From contig CAWBCR010000017.1 in the NCBI GenBank assembly GCA_963787375.1, forward strand, positions 186,001 to 250,000: a DNA stretch of 64,000 nucleotides, read 5' to 3'. The position numbers and the translations under genes were made by a program. Position 1 is the first letter of the stretch. Every line of letters starts with the position of its first letter. The notes under the pieces were generated by a model. That model did no database searches, was not told where the DNA came from, and saw only the letters and a program-made list of their open reading frames with translations. Source of the DNA: CAWBCR01 sp963787375 (GTDB lineage: Bacteria > Chloroflexota > Anaerolineae > Aggregatilineales > UBA3940). Positions 1 through 7,666 of the stretch are shown in pieces.

Positions 1-970
1 TTGAGCACACAAGCTGGAGCTGCGGCGGATTGATCTCGCCTTCCTGGCTGCTGAGGTCAGCGATGACCCGATCGACCAGACCCTCTTCGTAGCCAACTCC
101 GAAGCGGCGCGGCGGCTCGACGATGATCTCGCGGGCCTCGTCGGTGTTGAGGCGGCGCAGCAGGAACTCGTTTGAGTACGGATTGCGCACGTGCGGGCGA
201 AACGTGCCGAGCAGCCCAAACCACTCGCTGCGCATCGAGAAAATCCAGCGCACCGGCAGCAGGTCGTCGTCGAGGCATGGCGCAAGCTCCGAGAGGAAGT
301 CCTCACGCATATGCTCGTTCTGAACGGTGAACAACTCCTCAAGCTGATCAAGGATGATGATCACCCGTTGGCCACCCAGGAGGTTTGTGGTGTAACGCAG
401 AAAGTCCTGCAGAGAGGCGACCGCTAGATAGGGGGACTGCTCAAGCTGTGGGACCAGCACTCGCTTGACGGCCAGGTGCGCGATCTGCTGATAAGGCCGC
501 ACGTAGATCGGCACCTCGCCGCCGGCCATCAGGCGTGGCATGATGCCTGCCTTGAGCAGGCTGGTCTTGCCAGCGCCGCTTTCGGCGTGCAGCACAGTGA
601 GCGGTCCGCGTCCCAGCAGATTGAGGATGGTCGAGATGACCTCGGTACGGCCGTAGAACAGTGCCGCGTCCTCAAAGTCGTAGTGCAGCAGCGCCTTATA
701 GGGCGTGCCGCCCATACCGGTTCGCTGCGCCTGCTCGGCCTCGGCCTGAAGCTGCCCGATGTACGCTTTGACCCCTTCCGCCAGCCGGCGCTGCTCTTGC
801 TGCTCCTGCTGGACAGCCACCTCGACGGCGGTCAGCGCCCGCTCGACATGGCTGTAGATCACCTGCGCACCGGCACCAATGGCCGTCACGCTGCCCTGAA
901 TGTCGCCGACGACGATCTTGTCGCCGCCGACCACGTCACCCCCCACGGGTTGAGACTGCTGTTCAGGCAT
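1..970 (-). CDS. nSTAND1-type P-loop NTPase, N-terminal part (runs off the left edge)
   Basis: An open minus-strand frame runs from ATG 970 to the window edge (323 codons, no stop). The first 30 residues carry a Gly-Asp-rich tag (VGGDVVGGDKIVVGD), a sequence often found in front of signalling or STAND modules. A Gln/Glu-rich helical stretch follows (about residues 45-80), then an nSTAND1 NTPase: the YGR entry motif near 115, Walker A AESGAGKTS, and Walker B VIIILDQLEELF. The C-terminal sensor, usually WD40, TPR or FGE-like repeats, lies outside the window. STAND NTPases are signal-triggered oligomerising switches, and many bacterial ones act in anti-phage defence or signalling; which role applies here cannot be told. 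It is divergent from the glycosyltransferase at 1184. Confidence 0.85.
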   Translation of the reverse strand, partial: MPEQQSQPVGGDVVGGDKIVVGDIQGSVTAIGAGAQVIYSHVERALTAVEVAVQQEQQEQRRLAEGVKAYIGQLQAEAEQAQRTGMGGTPYKALLHYDFEDAALFYGRTEVISTILNLLGRGPLTVLHAESGAGKTSLLKAGIMPRLMAGGEVPIYVRPYQQIAHLAVKRVLVPQLEQSPYLAVASLQDFLRYTTNLLGGQRVIIILDQLEELFTVQNEHMREDFLSELAPCLDDDLLPVRWIFSMRSEWFGLLGTFRPHVRNPYSNEFLLRRLNTDEAREIIVEPPRRFGVGYEEGLVDRVIADLSSQEGEINPPQLQLVCS

Positions 971-1183
971 AGCCTAATCCTCTTGTGCTGGAGATTGCCG
1001 CGCCTTCTTGTTCGTGAGCCCCAGTATGGTGGCATAGTCGCCGGGAGGAGTCAAGTGGAAGAGTGGCGCGGCGCGCGCCGCATTATGAGTCTGCCGGGGA
1101 GTGAGTACAATAAGAGGCATGATAGCGCCCAGCTTTATCCGACAAGGCTCGCGGGTCGCACCGGCCAGCCGGCAAGCAGCCCT

Positions 1184-2464
1184 ATGACTGGCAAACTCCG
1201 CCGGATCCTGTCGGGCTCTCAGGCGTTTGGCTATGGGCCCTCCTCCAAGCTGGTCACGATTGCCAGCCACCTTAAGCAGGCAGGGGTGGTCACCGATTTC
1301 TATGGAGAAGGGATCGCCCGGTCGTTTGCGGAGATGAACAGGCCGGCGTTTGGCGCGCTGCGGGTTGAGACCGACGTAGAAGATATCGCGCCGGGGGGGT
1401 ACGATGCGGTCATTAGCCTGATGAGCCCGGAGGTCGCCGCGTGGGGCTACTCACAGGGGGTACCCGTTGCTGCCGTCGACAGCCTGTATTGGCTGTGGCG
1501 CTGGCCGGAGGACCAGCAGTCTGCGGTGCAGCGCGACATTGGGCAGTTTCGCGGCGCGCACCGGCTGGGTGACCTGCTGGCATACATCGAAACGCTGCCG
1601 CGTCACGTGCAGCAGTTTGCCAACCACCTGATGGCCGACCGCTCGTATATCCAGCGCTATCCGGGAATGTATCGAGAGGATCGCGCCGACCGTGTCCTGA
1701 ATCTGGTCGAAGTAGGGCCGATTGTCGATCGATCGTATTACAGCGCCCGCCCGCGTGATACGGTGCTGATCTCCTTTGCCGGAATGATCAATCCGCTGGT
1801 ATCCGACGAAGACATCGACAAGTATTTCCGCCTCGTCAACACGCTGCTGGAACCGGCGCTGGCCGAACTGGGGCAGGCGTACCAGGTCATCTATGCGGTG
1901 AACCCGGTGCTCGACGCGGCAGCAAGGCAGGTCTTCCACGGCGCGGTCACTTCGCTGTCCCATCAGGAGATGCTTAGCACGATGGCCCGCTCGATTGCCG
2001 TCGTCTCGCCGCCGGGAATCACCACGTTCTACGAGTGCCTGGCATACAAGACACCGGCGCTGTCGCTGCCGGAACAGCATTATGGGCACTTTCCCAATTA
2101 CGAGCGGCTGGCGCATCTCAGCGATACTGTGCAGCATTTCCGGCAGGCATATCCCGAGGCGCTGGCATCGTTTCGGGTTCCGCGCACGGCGATGACGCCG
2201 CCCGAGCAGGTTCGCGAACTTTACGTCATCTATCAGCGCCTGCTGGATGGGGAGATGCCGGACGCGCTGGCTGACATGCAGCACACGCTGTACGAAGCGC
2301 TGCTGGCCGTGCGCGACCCGGACCGCTGTGCAGCGTATGCCAGTGCGCAGTTGGCACTGCTTGAGCCGCTGGTGGGCACGTTCTGCGGCGCGGAGGATGT
2401 TGCCGAAGGGATCAAGGAGATGCTGGGGCTGCAGGCCCCCGGATCTCCGCGCCGCGAGTGTTGA
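1184..2464 (+). CDS. GT-B-fold glycosyltransferase-like protein (MurG/UGT-like)
   Basis: This 426-residue protein opens with RRILSGSQAFGYGPSSK, resembling the glycine-rich first strand and loop of GT-B glycosyltransferases. In its C-terminal half it has a typical acceptor/donor pocket region: SPPGITTFYECLAYKTPAL, then an EQ...N pattern and a helix. That is the layout of MurG or UDP-glycosyltransferases, although no family signature is complete. The open frame extends far upstream to 476, but that part is only the reverse of the NTPase gene. I chose ATG 1184 because the GT-B fold starts there and a TACAAT -10-like box lies at 1106-1111. The sugar donor and acceptor are unknown. It could also be a non-catalytic GT-B homologue. 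Confidence 0.6.
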   Translation: MTGKLRRILSGSQAFGYGPSSKLVTIASHLKQAGVVTDFYGEGIARSFAEMNRPAFGALRVETDVEDIAPGGYDAVISLMSPEVAAWGYSQGVPVAAVDSLYWLWRWPEDQQSAVQRDIGQFRGAHRLGDLLAYIETLPRHVQQFANHLMADRSYIQRYPGMYREDRADRVLNLVEVGPIVDRSYYSARPRDTVLISFAGMINPLVSDEDIDKYFRLVNTLLEPALAELGQAYQVIYAVNPVLDAAARQVFHGAVTSLSHQEMLSTMARSIAVVSPPGITTFYECLAYKTPALSLPEQHYGHFPNYERLAHLSDTVQHFRQAYPEALASFRVPRTAMTPPEQVRELYVIYQRLLDGEMPDALADMQHTLYEALLAVRDPDRCAAYASAQLALLEPLVGTFCGAEDVAEGIKEMLGLQAPGSPRREC

Positions 2465-2727
2465 AAGATTGTTGAAAACCTGTTGAAAACTGCCCCTGGA
2501 ATGTTGAAAACTACCCTCAAAATGTTCAAAACTGGCCCCTGAATGTTGAAAACTATGTTGAAAACTCCGCCCCGTCGGCAGACTTTCAACATTAGGCACT
2601 GACTTTTCAACAATCTTTCAACATTCTTTCAACAAGCGCTGACCCCCATATCTGGGGGTTGGACGCCTCGACACCCCCAGATGTAGCCCTGGAATGGCGG
2701 CAACTCAGGAGTTTTCAACATTTCAAC
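2461..2727. repeat. TTGAAAAC repeat array, direct copies facing inverted copies
   Basis: Seven copies close to TTGAAAAC read on the plus strand at 2461, 2472, 2483, 2504, 2525 (TTCAAAAC), 2546 and 2558. They are followed by six on the opposite strand (TTTCAA cores at 2584, 2604, 2616, 2627, 2713 and 2721). Two plus-strand units sit in a 42-bp duplicated block (GAATGTTGAAAACTA at 2499 and 2541). The copies face each other across about 2570-2580. No convincing gene occupies the stretch. Such dense repeats usually bind a protein, as iterons or regulator sites do; the binder is unknown. The first copy overlaps the stop codon of the upstream glycosyltransferase-like gene. Confidence 0.75.
2643..2682. 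other. Two mutually exclusive stem-loops inside the repeat array
   Basis: CCCCCA at 2643-2648 pairs with TGGGGG at 2653-2658 around a 4-base loop. The overlapping ATCTGGGGGT at 2650-2659 pairs perfectly with ACCCCCAGAT at 2673-2682. The two hairpins share the G run, so only one can form at a time, as in an attenuator or terminator/antiterminator pair. No U tract follows either one. Confidence 0.45.
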
Positions 2728-2794
2728 AGACTCTACGAGTACGACTGAATAAGAGTCATCACAAGATAGAGATGTTCAAATTCCTGTTCAGGTG

Positions 2795-2826
2795 TGCATG
2801 ATATGCCTGATCATGCATGGTACAAT
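2795..2826 (+). promoter_or_regulatory. Palindromic operator abutting a -10 box upstream of the deazaflavin reductase
   Basis: TGCATGAT (2795-2802) and ATCATGCA (2810-2817) form a perfect 8-bp inverted repeat around a 7-base spacer. It ends three bases before TACAAT (2821-2826), a good -10 box, 50 bases ahead of the ATG at 2877. The palindrome covers the expected -35 position, which fits control by a dimeric regulator. No regulator can be assigned. Confidence 0.5.
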
Positions 2827-2876
2827 GACCTTAGCGGCTCCCATCAGGCTGACGGGCTAGTCAAACGGAGAAACAC

Positions 2877-3374
2877 ATGGCTGCATCATCGCTGACCAAA
2901 CATCCCCCGAAGGGTATCCTGCGTTGGGCGCTGCGGCTGCCACGTGTCTTATACCGCATTGGGCTGGGAGGATTGCTTGGCCAGCGATTCATTCTGCTCA
3001 ATCACATTGGGCGTAAGACAGGCACGGTCCACCAGACGGTCGTGGAAGTCGTCGGGCATGATCAGGACAGCGATACGTACTATGTTGTGTCGGGGTGGGG
3101 CTTCAAGGCGCAGTGGTATCAGAATATCATTGCGCAGCCGGATATCATCGTGCAGGTCGGACGGCGCAAGCTGTCCGTGCACGCTGAGCCGCTGCCCCCT
3201 GAGGAGGCAGTTCGCTTGATCAGGGCCTACCAGGCACGCTATCCAGTGGCAGCGCGAGAATTGGGCCGCGTGATGGACATTGATATGGGGAGCACCGACG
3301 ACGCCAGGCTCCAGCAGATTATTCGCGATAGGCTGCCGATGCTGGGGCTCCGTCTGCAGCCACCCAAACAGTGA
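2877..3374 (+). CDS. Deazaflavin (F420)-dependent nitroreductase-family protein (DUF385/Ddn-like)
   Basis: The protein has 165 residues. Its middle matches the split beta-barrel of the Ddn/DUF385 family: LLNHIGRKTG near residue 40, a strand with YYVVSGWGFKAQWYQNI, then a P-D-I-I-V-Q-V strand. Family members bind the deazaflavin F420 and reduce quinones, nitro compounds or unsaturated esters; the substrate cannot be read from sequence. The N-terminus is basic and amphipathic (PKGILRWALRLPRVLYRIG), which would suit membrane association. It is a single-gene unit behind the operator at 2795-2826 and converges on the transporter that ends at 3379. Confidence 0.82.
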   Translation: MAASSLTKHPPKGILRWALRLPRVLYRIGLGGLLGQRFILLNHIGRKTGTVHQTVVEVVGHDQDSDTYYVVSGWGFKAQWYQNIIAQPDIIVQVGRRKLSVHAEPLPPEEAVRLIRAYQARYPVAARELGRVMDIDMGSTDDARLQQIIRDRLPMLGLRLQPPKQ

Positions 3375-3378
3375 GTCT

Positions 3379-4743
3379 CTATGCGCTGGCCGGCTTCTCG
3401 TCCTCCGGAGCGTTCGCCAGTTCCTGCCCTTTTTTGAAGTCGACAATCAACAGCAGGGACATCCCCACTGCCAGGAAGGCAACAATCGACAGGATCGCCA
3501 GCCGGTGGCCCATCTGCTCTGGCGTCGCAGCGAGCGCACCCGCCTGCGCGGCGAAGCGGTTCGTCGCGGCTACGGCCACCAGGCCAAATACCGCCGGCCC
3601 GATGAACGACGAAGTCCGCCCGGCCACTGCGAACAGCCCGTAGAACTCCGCGCTCTGGCCCGCCGGGCAGAGCTGGCTGACCATCGTGCGGCTGACGGAC
3701 TGCGCCGCGCTCAACGCGAACCCGGCGATGCCGCCGATGATGAAGAACAGGGTGACTGATCCGTTTGTGAAGTACAGCCACATCAGCGACGCGATCATCA
3801 TCACCAGTGAGAGCAGCAAAGTCACCTTGCTGCCGATCCGGTCGGCCAGCTCGCCGAACAGATAAGCGCCCGGCACGCTTGTCACCGAGGCGACCACGGA
3901 GAAGATGATCAGCCCCTGCTGGTCGAGCCCGAACAGCACGGTGCCCAGGATCGCCGCGAAGTTCAAAGTCATGATCAGGCCGTCGTTAAAGATCAGGAAC
4001 GCGATCATGAACTTGAGGAACTCCCGATAGCGGCGGGCTTCCTGGAAAGTGTGGCGCAGACGCCCGAACGCCAGCGCAAGATAGTTCTCCCCTTCGCCGA
4101 GCGGCTGCGGCTGGGCGCGCTCCCTGAGCCACAGGAACAATGGTAAGGCGCTCAATGCGAAGAACAGCGCGGTGATTGGCAAAGAGAGCCGCACAATGAA
4201 ATCGCCGCCGATCAGCAAGATCAGGGCCAGGATCAGCAGCAGGCAAACCACGCCACCCGCCGCGCCAATGGCCCAGCCGTTGCCGGACACGCGCCCGAGT
4301 TCTTCCGGGTTTGCGATCTCAGGTAGCAGGCCGTTGTAGAATACCTGCGCGCTGCGATAGCCAATCTCGGCCAGCACAAAAAAGGTGACGCCCATCAGCA
4401 CGTTGCCCTGGCGCACAAAGAATAGCAGGGCGGTGAACGCAATCGCCATCGCTGTAAACCAGAACAGGAAGGATTTCTTCGAGCCGGAGTGATCGGCGAT
4501 GGAACCCAGCACTGGCGAGATGATCGCCACGACCAGCATTGCAACTGCAACCGAGAGGCCCCACAGGCGGGTGCCCTCGGCCTCCTGCCCGACGACGACG
4601 TTCTTGAAATAGACAGCGTACACGGCCAGCAGGACAACAGACGCATACGCAGAGTTGCCAAAGTCATACATATACCAGGCCCACTTCTCGCGCAGGGTGG
4701 ACCGGCTCATTCTCTTCATCGGTACAGCAATTTCGGCTTGCAT
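3379..4743 (-). CDS. UMF1/Atg22-like MFS transporter
   Basis: This 454-residue integral membrane protein has about twelve hydrophobic segments. The first transmembrane helix carries WAWYMYDFGNSAYASVV, the hallmark of the UMF1 branch of the major facilitator superfamily (Atg22-like). Short charged loops such as GSIADHSGSKKS after helix 2 and GELADRIGSK after helix 8 are the usual MFS loop repeats. In yeast, Atg22 exports amino acids from the vacuole; bacterial substrates are mostly unknown. I chose ATG 4743, preceded by a G-rich ribosome site, because the longer frame to 4980 runs into the acyltransferase gene. It lies 115 bases downstream of that gene and may be cotranscribed with it. Confidence 0.85.
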   Translation of the reverse strand: MQAEIAVPMKRMSRSTLREKWAWYMYDFGNSAYASVVLLAVYAVYFKNVVVGQEAEGTRLWGLSVAVAMLVVAIISPVLGSIADHSGSKKSFLFWFTAMAIAFTALLFFVRQGNVLMGVTFFVLAEIGYRSAQVFYNGLLPEIANPEELGRVSGNGWAIGAAGGVVCLLLILALILLIGGDFIVRLSLPITALFFALSALPLFLWLRERAQPQPLGEGENYLALAFGRLRHTFQEARRYREFLKFMIAFLIFNDGLIMTLNFAAILGTVLFGLDQQGLIIFSVVASVTSVPGAYLFGELADRIGSKVTLLLSLVMMIASLMWLYFTNGSVTLFFIIGGIAGFALSAAQSVSRTMVSQLCPAGQSAEFYGLFAVAGRTSSFIGPAVFGLVAVAATNRFAAQAGALAATPEQMGHRLAILSIVAFLAVGMSLLLIVDFKKGQELANAPEDEKPASA

Positions 4744-4858
4744 AGGATGTTCCCCCGGCAGGAACTCGTTGGCGTGCGCTATGATGCAAAAATAAGAACA
4801 CGCGAGGGGGCGAAAAGCCACGCCTCGCGGAGATTTCGGTGTGTGCCAGGACCGTCGA

Positions 4859-5662
4859 TTAGTGATCGCTGTCCGGCTTGGGTTTGTGGTCGGGAAGCTC
4901 TTTGAGCCATGCACCGCGCTCAATGTCGCCTTCGACGGAGTCTTCCCATGGATAGATCTCTGTGCCTTTCGCCGCTTCACGGATTGCGGGGTCGTCAGAA
5001 TAGTGCCCGCGCCGCTCTGGTGGGATCAGCTCCGCGATGTGACGCATGATCTCGTGCCCGATCTCGTCCAACTGGCGGCGGCGCTCGCGGCCCCGCCCGG
5101 ATACGCTCACCGGGCCGAAGGCCTTCCCGAATCTAACTGTCAGGCGGGTGCGTCGCCCGCTCTTTAGTGATGGGAATAGTTCCAGTGCACCGTCGATCCC
5201 GGCGGGCAGGATCGGTGCGCCGGTCAGGGCGGCGAGGTAGGCCACGCCCGGTCTTGCCGGGCGCAGGACGTGCGCCCATGATCCACCCTCCGGGAACATG
5301 CCGAGCACGCCGCCCTGACCCAGCACCGCCAGCGAGGCCTTCAGCGCCTCCGTTGAGCCGGTGCCGCGCGCCACGCGATACACCCCCCACGACGTCGGCA
5401 GAAAATCCGCCCAGGGCGGCGAGCCAGGGGTGACAGTCCCCGAGATGAAGTCAAGCGGATAGGACGTTGCGCCGATCATAGCTACCGGATCGATGAAGTA
5501 GAAGTGGTTGGCTGCGATAATCAACGGCCCGGCGGCAGGCAGATTCTCTTTTCCCTCGACGTGGAAGTCAGACAGGATGGCAAACAGGGTGCGGATCATG
5601 CCGCGCATCACGCCCCGAATCAGGCGGCGGCGTGGATAGCGGTAGGTGGGATGCTGTGACAT
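4859..5662 (-). CDS. PlsC-type 1-acyl-sn-glycerol-3-phosphate acyltransferase family protein
   Basis: A 267-residue acyltransferase with the family motifs in order. AANHFYFIDP near residue 50 is the NHxxxxD catalytic block, and GMFPEGGSW near 120 is the glycerol-phosphate binding block with its conserved Glu-Gly. The region between them fits a membrane-embedded acyl-chain pocket. Members acylate lysophosphatidate or related lysophospholipids at the inner face of the membrane. The C-terminal 60 residues are charged and variable. The gene starts at ATG 5662 with no strong Shine-Dalgarno sequence. The exact acyl acceptor is not determined, and a glycolipid or ornithine-lipid acyltransferase is possible. 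Confidence 0.85.
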   Translation of the reverse strand: MSQHPTYRYPRRRLIRGVMRGMIRTLFAILSDFHVEGKENLPAAGPLIIAANHFYFIDPVAMIGATSYPLDFISGTVTPGSPPWADFLPTSWGVYRVARGTGSTEALKASLAVLGQGGVLGMFPEGGSWAHVLRPARPGVAYLAALTGAPILPAGIDGALELFPSLKSGRRTRLTVRFGKAFGPVSVSGRGRERRRQLDEIGHEIMRHIAELIPPERRGHYSDDPAIREAAKGTEIYPWEDSVEGDIERGAWLKELPDHKPKPDSDH

Positions 5663-5737
5663 GCGCGTAGTGTAATCGACGCGAGGAGCATGGTCAAATA
5701 TCTATGATGGGGCCGGTGTGCCAGGACGGAATCAAGA

Positions 5738-5773
5738 ATCAGGCCAGGGGCGAATCTCTGCTCCTGGCCTGAT
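5738..5773 (-). terminator. Intrinsic-type terminator after the DUF5667 gene
   Basis: ATCAGGCCAGG (5738-5748) and CCTGGCCTGAT (5763-5773) form a perfect 11-bp stem with a 14-base loop. It sits 36 bases beyond the stop of the minus-strand gene at 5809. On the minus strand a moderately T-rich stretch follows. Confidence 0.6.
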
Positions 5774-5808
5774 CAGGGCGGTATCAGAAGGACATTGTTG
5801 AACAGCGA

Positions 5809-6873
5809 TTAATGCCCACCGCCCCCCTGGTTTCCGCCACCGTTGCCATTGCCTCCGCCGGGGTTGGCGTTAGTGCCGCCCCCATTGTCCTGGGTTGGGT
5901 TGCCGCTGGTCTGCTGCCCCTGCCCATTGCCGGGGCCTGGACCGCCGCCGTTTCCTTCAGGGGCGGGTGTGGCTGTCTGGCCGCTCCTCTGCTGGTTACC
6001 CGCCGGAGTTTCACTGTCGGTGTTCGGATTGCCGGGATCGTCGTTGTTCCCATGGGGGCCAGGCGTCATCGTTGCGCTGCTGCCCTGTTGGGCACCGTTC
6101 CCTGCCCCATTGGCCGGACCCGGTGTAACGGTCTCCTGCCCGCCAGGCGCGTTATCGTTCATGGGGCCATTTCCCAACTGAAACGATGCTCTGAATCCTG
6201 CCGGATCATCCAGCCCGTACTGAACTTGCACCATGGCCTGGGTTATCATCCCGGCTTCCTGCATAAGTCGGAGTTGTGTCATCTGGCGGGTTTGCTGCTG
6301 CGCCATGGTCTGGAGCCGGAGCAGCTCCTGTGCCATTTGCGCGTCTTCCAGCCGCGACGTTGTCCGAAGCGCCACTTGGAGCTGGGTTCGCAGGCGCTCG
6401 GCCTGCTCGGCGTTAGGGACTATACCCCGTTCTGCCATCGTGTTAAGCTCGTATGCGCGCTCCTCAACCCGCCTCACCTCAAACTGCGCCAGCGCCCCCG
6501 GCTGCAGGGTCAATGCCTCCTGCACGTCCTCCAGCATCAGGTCTACCGGATAGAGTGGCTGGCCGGGCAGACTTGCATCTGCTGCTAGGGCTGTGCCCGT
6601 CACTGAGCTAGAGAGCAGGGCCAGAACCAGAAGGCCCTTTACCAGACCGGTCATTCCAAACCTCCCTTTCGCTATAGCTTGTCGCGTCCACTCTTTATGA
6701 CGCACAGTTGCGCGATGGGAAACGGCCCGGCGCTGACGGATCTGCTGTGCCTGGCTCAAGAATCGATCCTGAGCAGCCGCCACGCGGGCGGTGTCCGGTT
6801 GTGGCGTCTGGTCTCTGAGTGCCCGCAGCGCATCGACTACCTGGTCATCTGGAGGCTGCTGTAGTTTGCCCAT
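5809..6873 (-). CDS. DUF5667 domain protein with a Gly/Asn/Pro-rich tail
   Basis: A 354-residue protein encoded five bases after the ECF sigma gene. The N-terminal 80 residues are charged and cytoplasmic in character. One transmembrane segment follows (GLVKGLLVLALLSSSVTGTALA). Next is the DUF5667 region, which begins with SLPGQPLYPVDLMLEDVQEA and consists of long amphipathic helices rich in Gln, Glu and Arg, up to about residue 235. The last 120 residues are low-complexity Gly, Asn, Gln, Pro and Thr and would be extracytoplasmic. DUF5667 proteins often travel with ECF sigma factors. A role as membrane sensor or anti-sigma factor is inferred from position only, and no zinc-binding anti-sigma motif is visible. 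Confidence 0.7.
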   Translation of the reverse strand: MGKLQQPPDDQVVDALRALRDQTPQPDTARVAAAQDRFLSQAQQIRQRRAVSHRATVRHKEWTRQAIAKGRFGMTGLVKGLLVLALLSSSVTGTALAADASLPGQPLYPVDLMLEDVQEALTLQPGALAQFEVRRVEERAYELNTMAERGIVPNAEQAERLRTQLQVALRTTSRLEDAQMAQELLRLQTMAQQQTRQMTQLRLMQEAGMITQAMVQVQYGLDDPAGFRASFQLGNGPMNDNAPGGQETVTPGPANGAGNGAQQGSSATMTPGPHGNNDDPGNPNTDSETPAGNQQRSGQTATPAPEGNGGGPGPGNGQGQQTSGNPTQDNGGGTNANPGGGNGNGGGNQGGGGH

Positions 6874-6878
6874 TCTGG

Positions 6879-7448
6879 TTACCCCTCTTCCATCGCCACC
6901 GGCTTGAGATGCCGCCGCAGTCCGGCCAGCCCGCGCTGCTGCAGGGCTTTGATCGCCGAGATTGGCAGCTTCATGACCTCCGCCGTCTCTGCAAGGCTCA
7001 TCCCCTCCAGGAACCTCAATATGATCACCGACCGCTGCTTCAGGGTCAGCTTTTCCAGAGCACGCCTGGCGGCCCGGGCCATTATGGCCTGATGTGCGGC
7101 GTTTTCGATGCCCGGCTGATCGTGTGGCATCTGCTCATCCAGGGCCTCATGCTGTCGATAGGACTGTCTGCGCGAGTCATCTATGATCAGGTTGTAGGCG
7201 ACCCGATACAGCCACGCCTGGATATTGCGTTCTGGCCCTGCCCCACGTTCGAGGGCCTCCAGCAGTCGCTGGAACACTTCGCCCGTCAAGTCCTCGGCAG
7301 CACAGTCATGGCCAATGTGCCGATAGATGTACCGATAGATAGCCGGGTAGTACAGGTTGAAGACGGCAGACAATGCCGCTTCCTCCAGATTGCGCACCTG
7401 GCTCAGGAAGCCCTCATCAGTTGGATCCACCGGTGTATCGCTGTTCAT
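6879..7448 (-). CDS. ECF-family RNA polymerase sigma factor
   Basis: A 189-residue sigma-70 family factor of ECF type. Region 2 covers about residues 25-95 (FNLYYPAIYRYIYRHIG, then AAEDLTGEVFQRLL and AWLYRVAYNLIID). Region 4 covers about 130-185 (LTLKQRSVIILRFLEGMSLAETAEVM). Regions 1.1 and 3 are absent, as is usual for ECF factors. It is followed after five bases by the DUF5667 membrane protein, its likely partner. A TATAAT box reads on the minus strand at 7548-7543, 95 bases before the start codon, but its -35 is poor. The promoters it recognises are unknown. Confidence 0.9.
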   Translation of the reverse strand: MNSDTPVDPTDEGFLSQVRNLEEAALSAVFNLYYPAIYRYIYRHIGHDCAAEDLTGEVFQRLLEALERGAGPERNIQAWLYRVAYNLIIDDSRRQSYRQHEALDEQMPHDQPGIENAAHQAIMARAARRALEKLTLKQRSVIILRFLEGMSLAETAEVMKLPISAIKALQQRGLAGLRRHLKPVAMEEG

Positions 7449-7666
7449 CTGTCCTATGGAATTAGACGAATGGAAAGGAAATCGGATATGGGTTGATTAT
7501 GTTCTGGGGCGCGTCCCACTGCACAAGCTCTCGACTCGCCCTATTATACCGCCTGGCAGCGCGGGGAATCTCTCTGTCCTCTCCATCAGAATTGACTCGG
7601 TTTCCTTACAATGCTAGGCTTGAGGGTGACTCGGCGCGATAGTCGCCGCCCTCGGAAAGGCCTGGC

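Noticed and set aside
476..1183. Long 5' extension of the glycosyltransferase-like open frame
   Set aside because: It runs antisense through the NTPase gene, which has a clear Walker A/B protein on the other strand; the glycosyltransferase-like fold starts at 1184.
2461..2727. CRISPR array
   Set aside because: The repeats are only about 8 bases, spacing is irregular, and they change orientation halfway.
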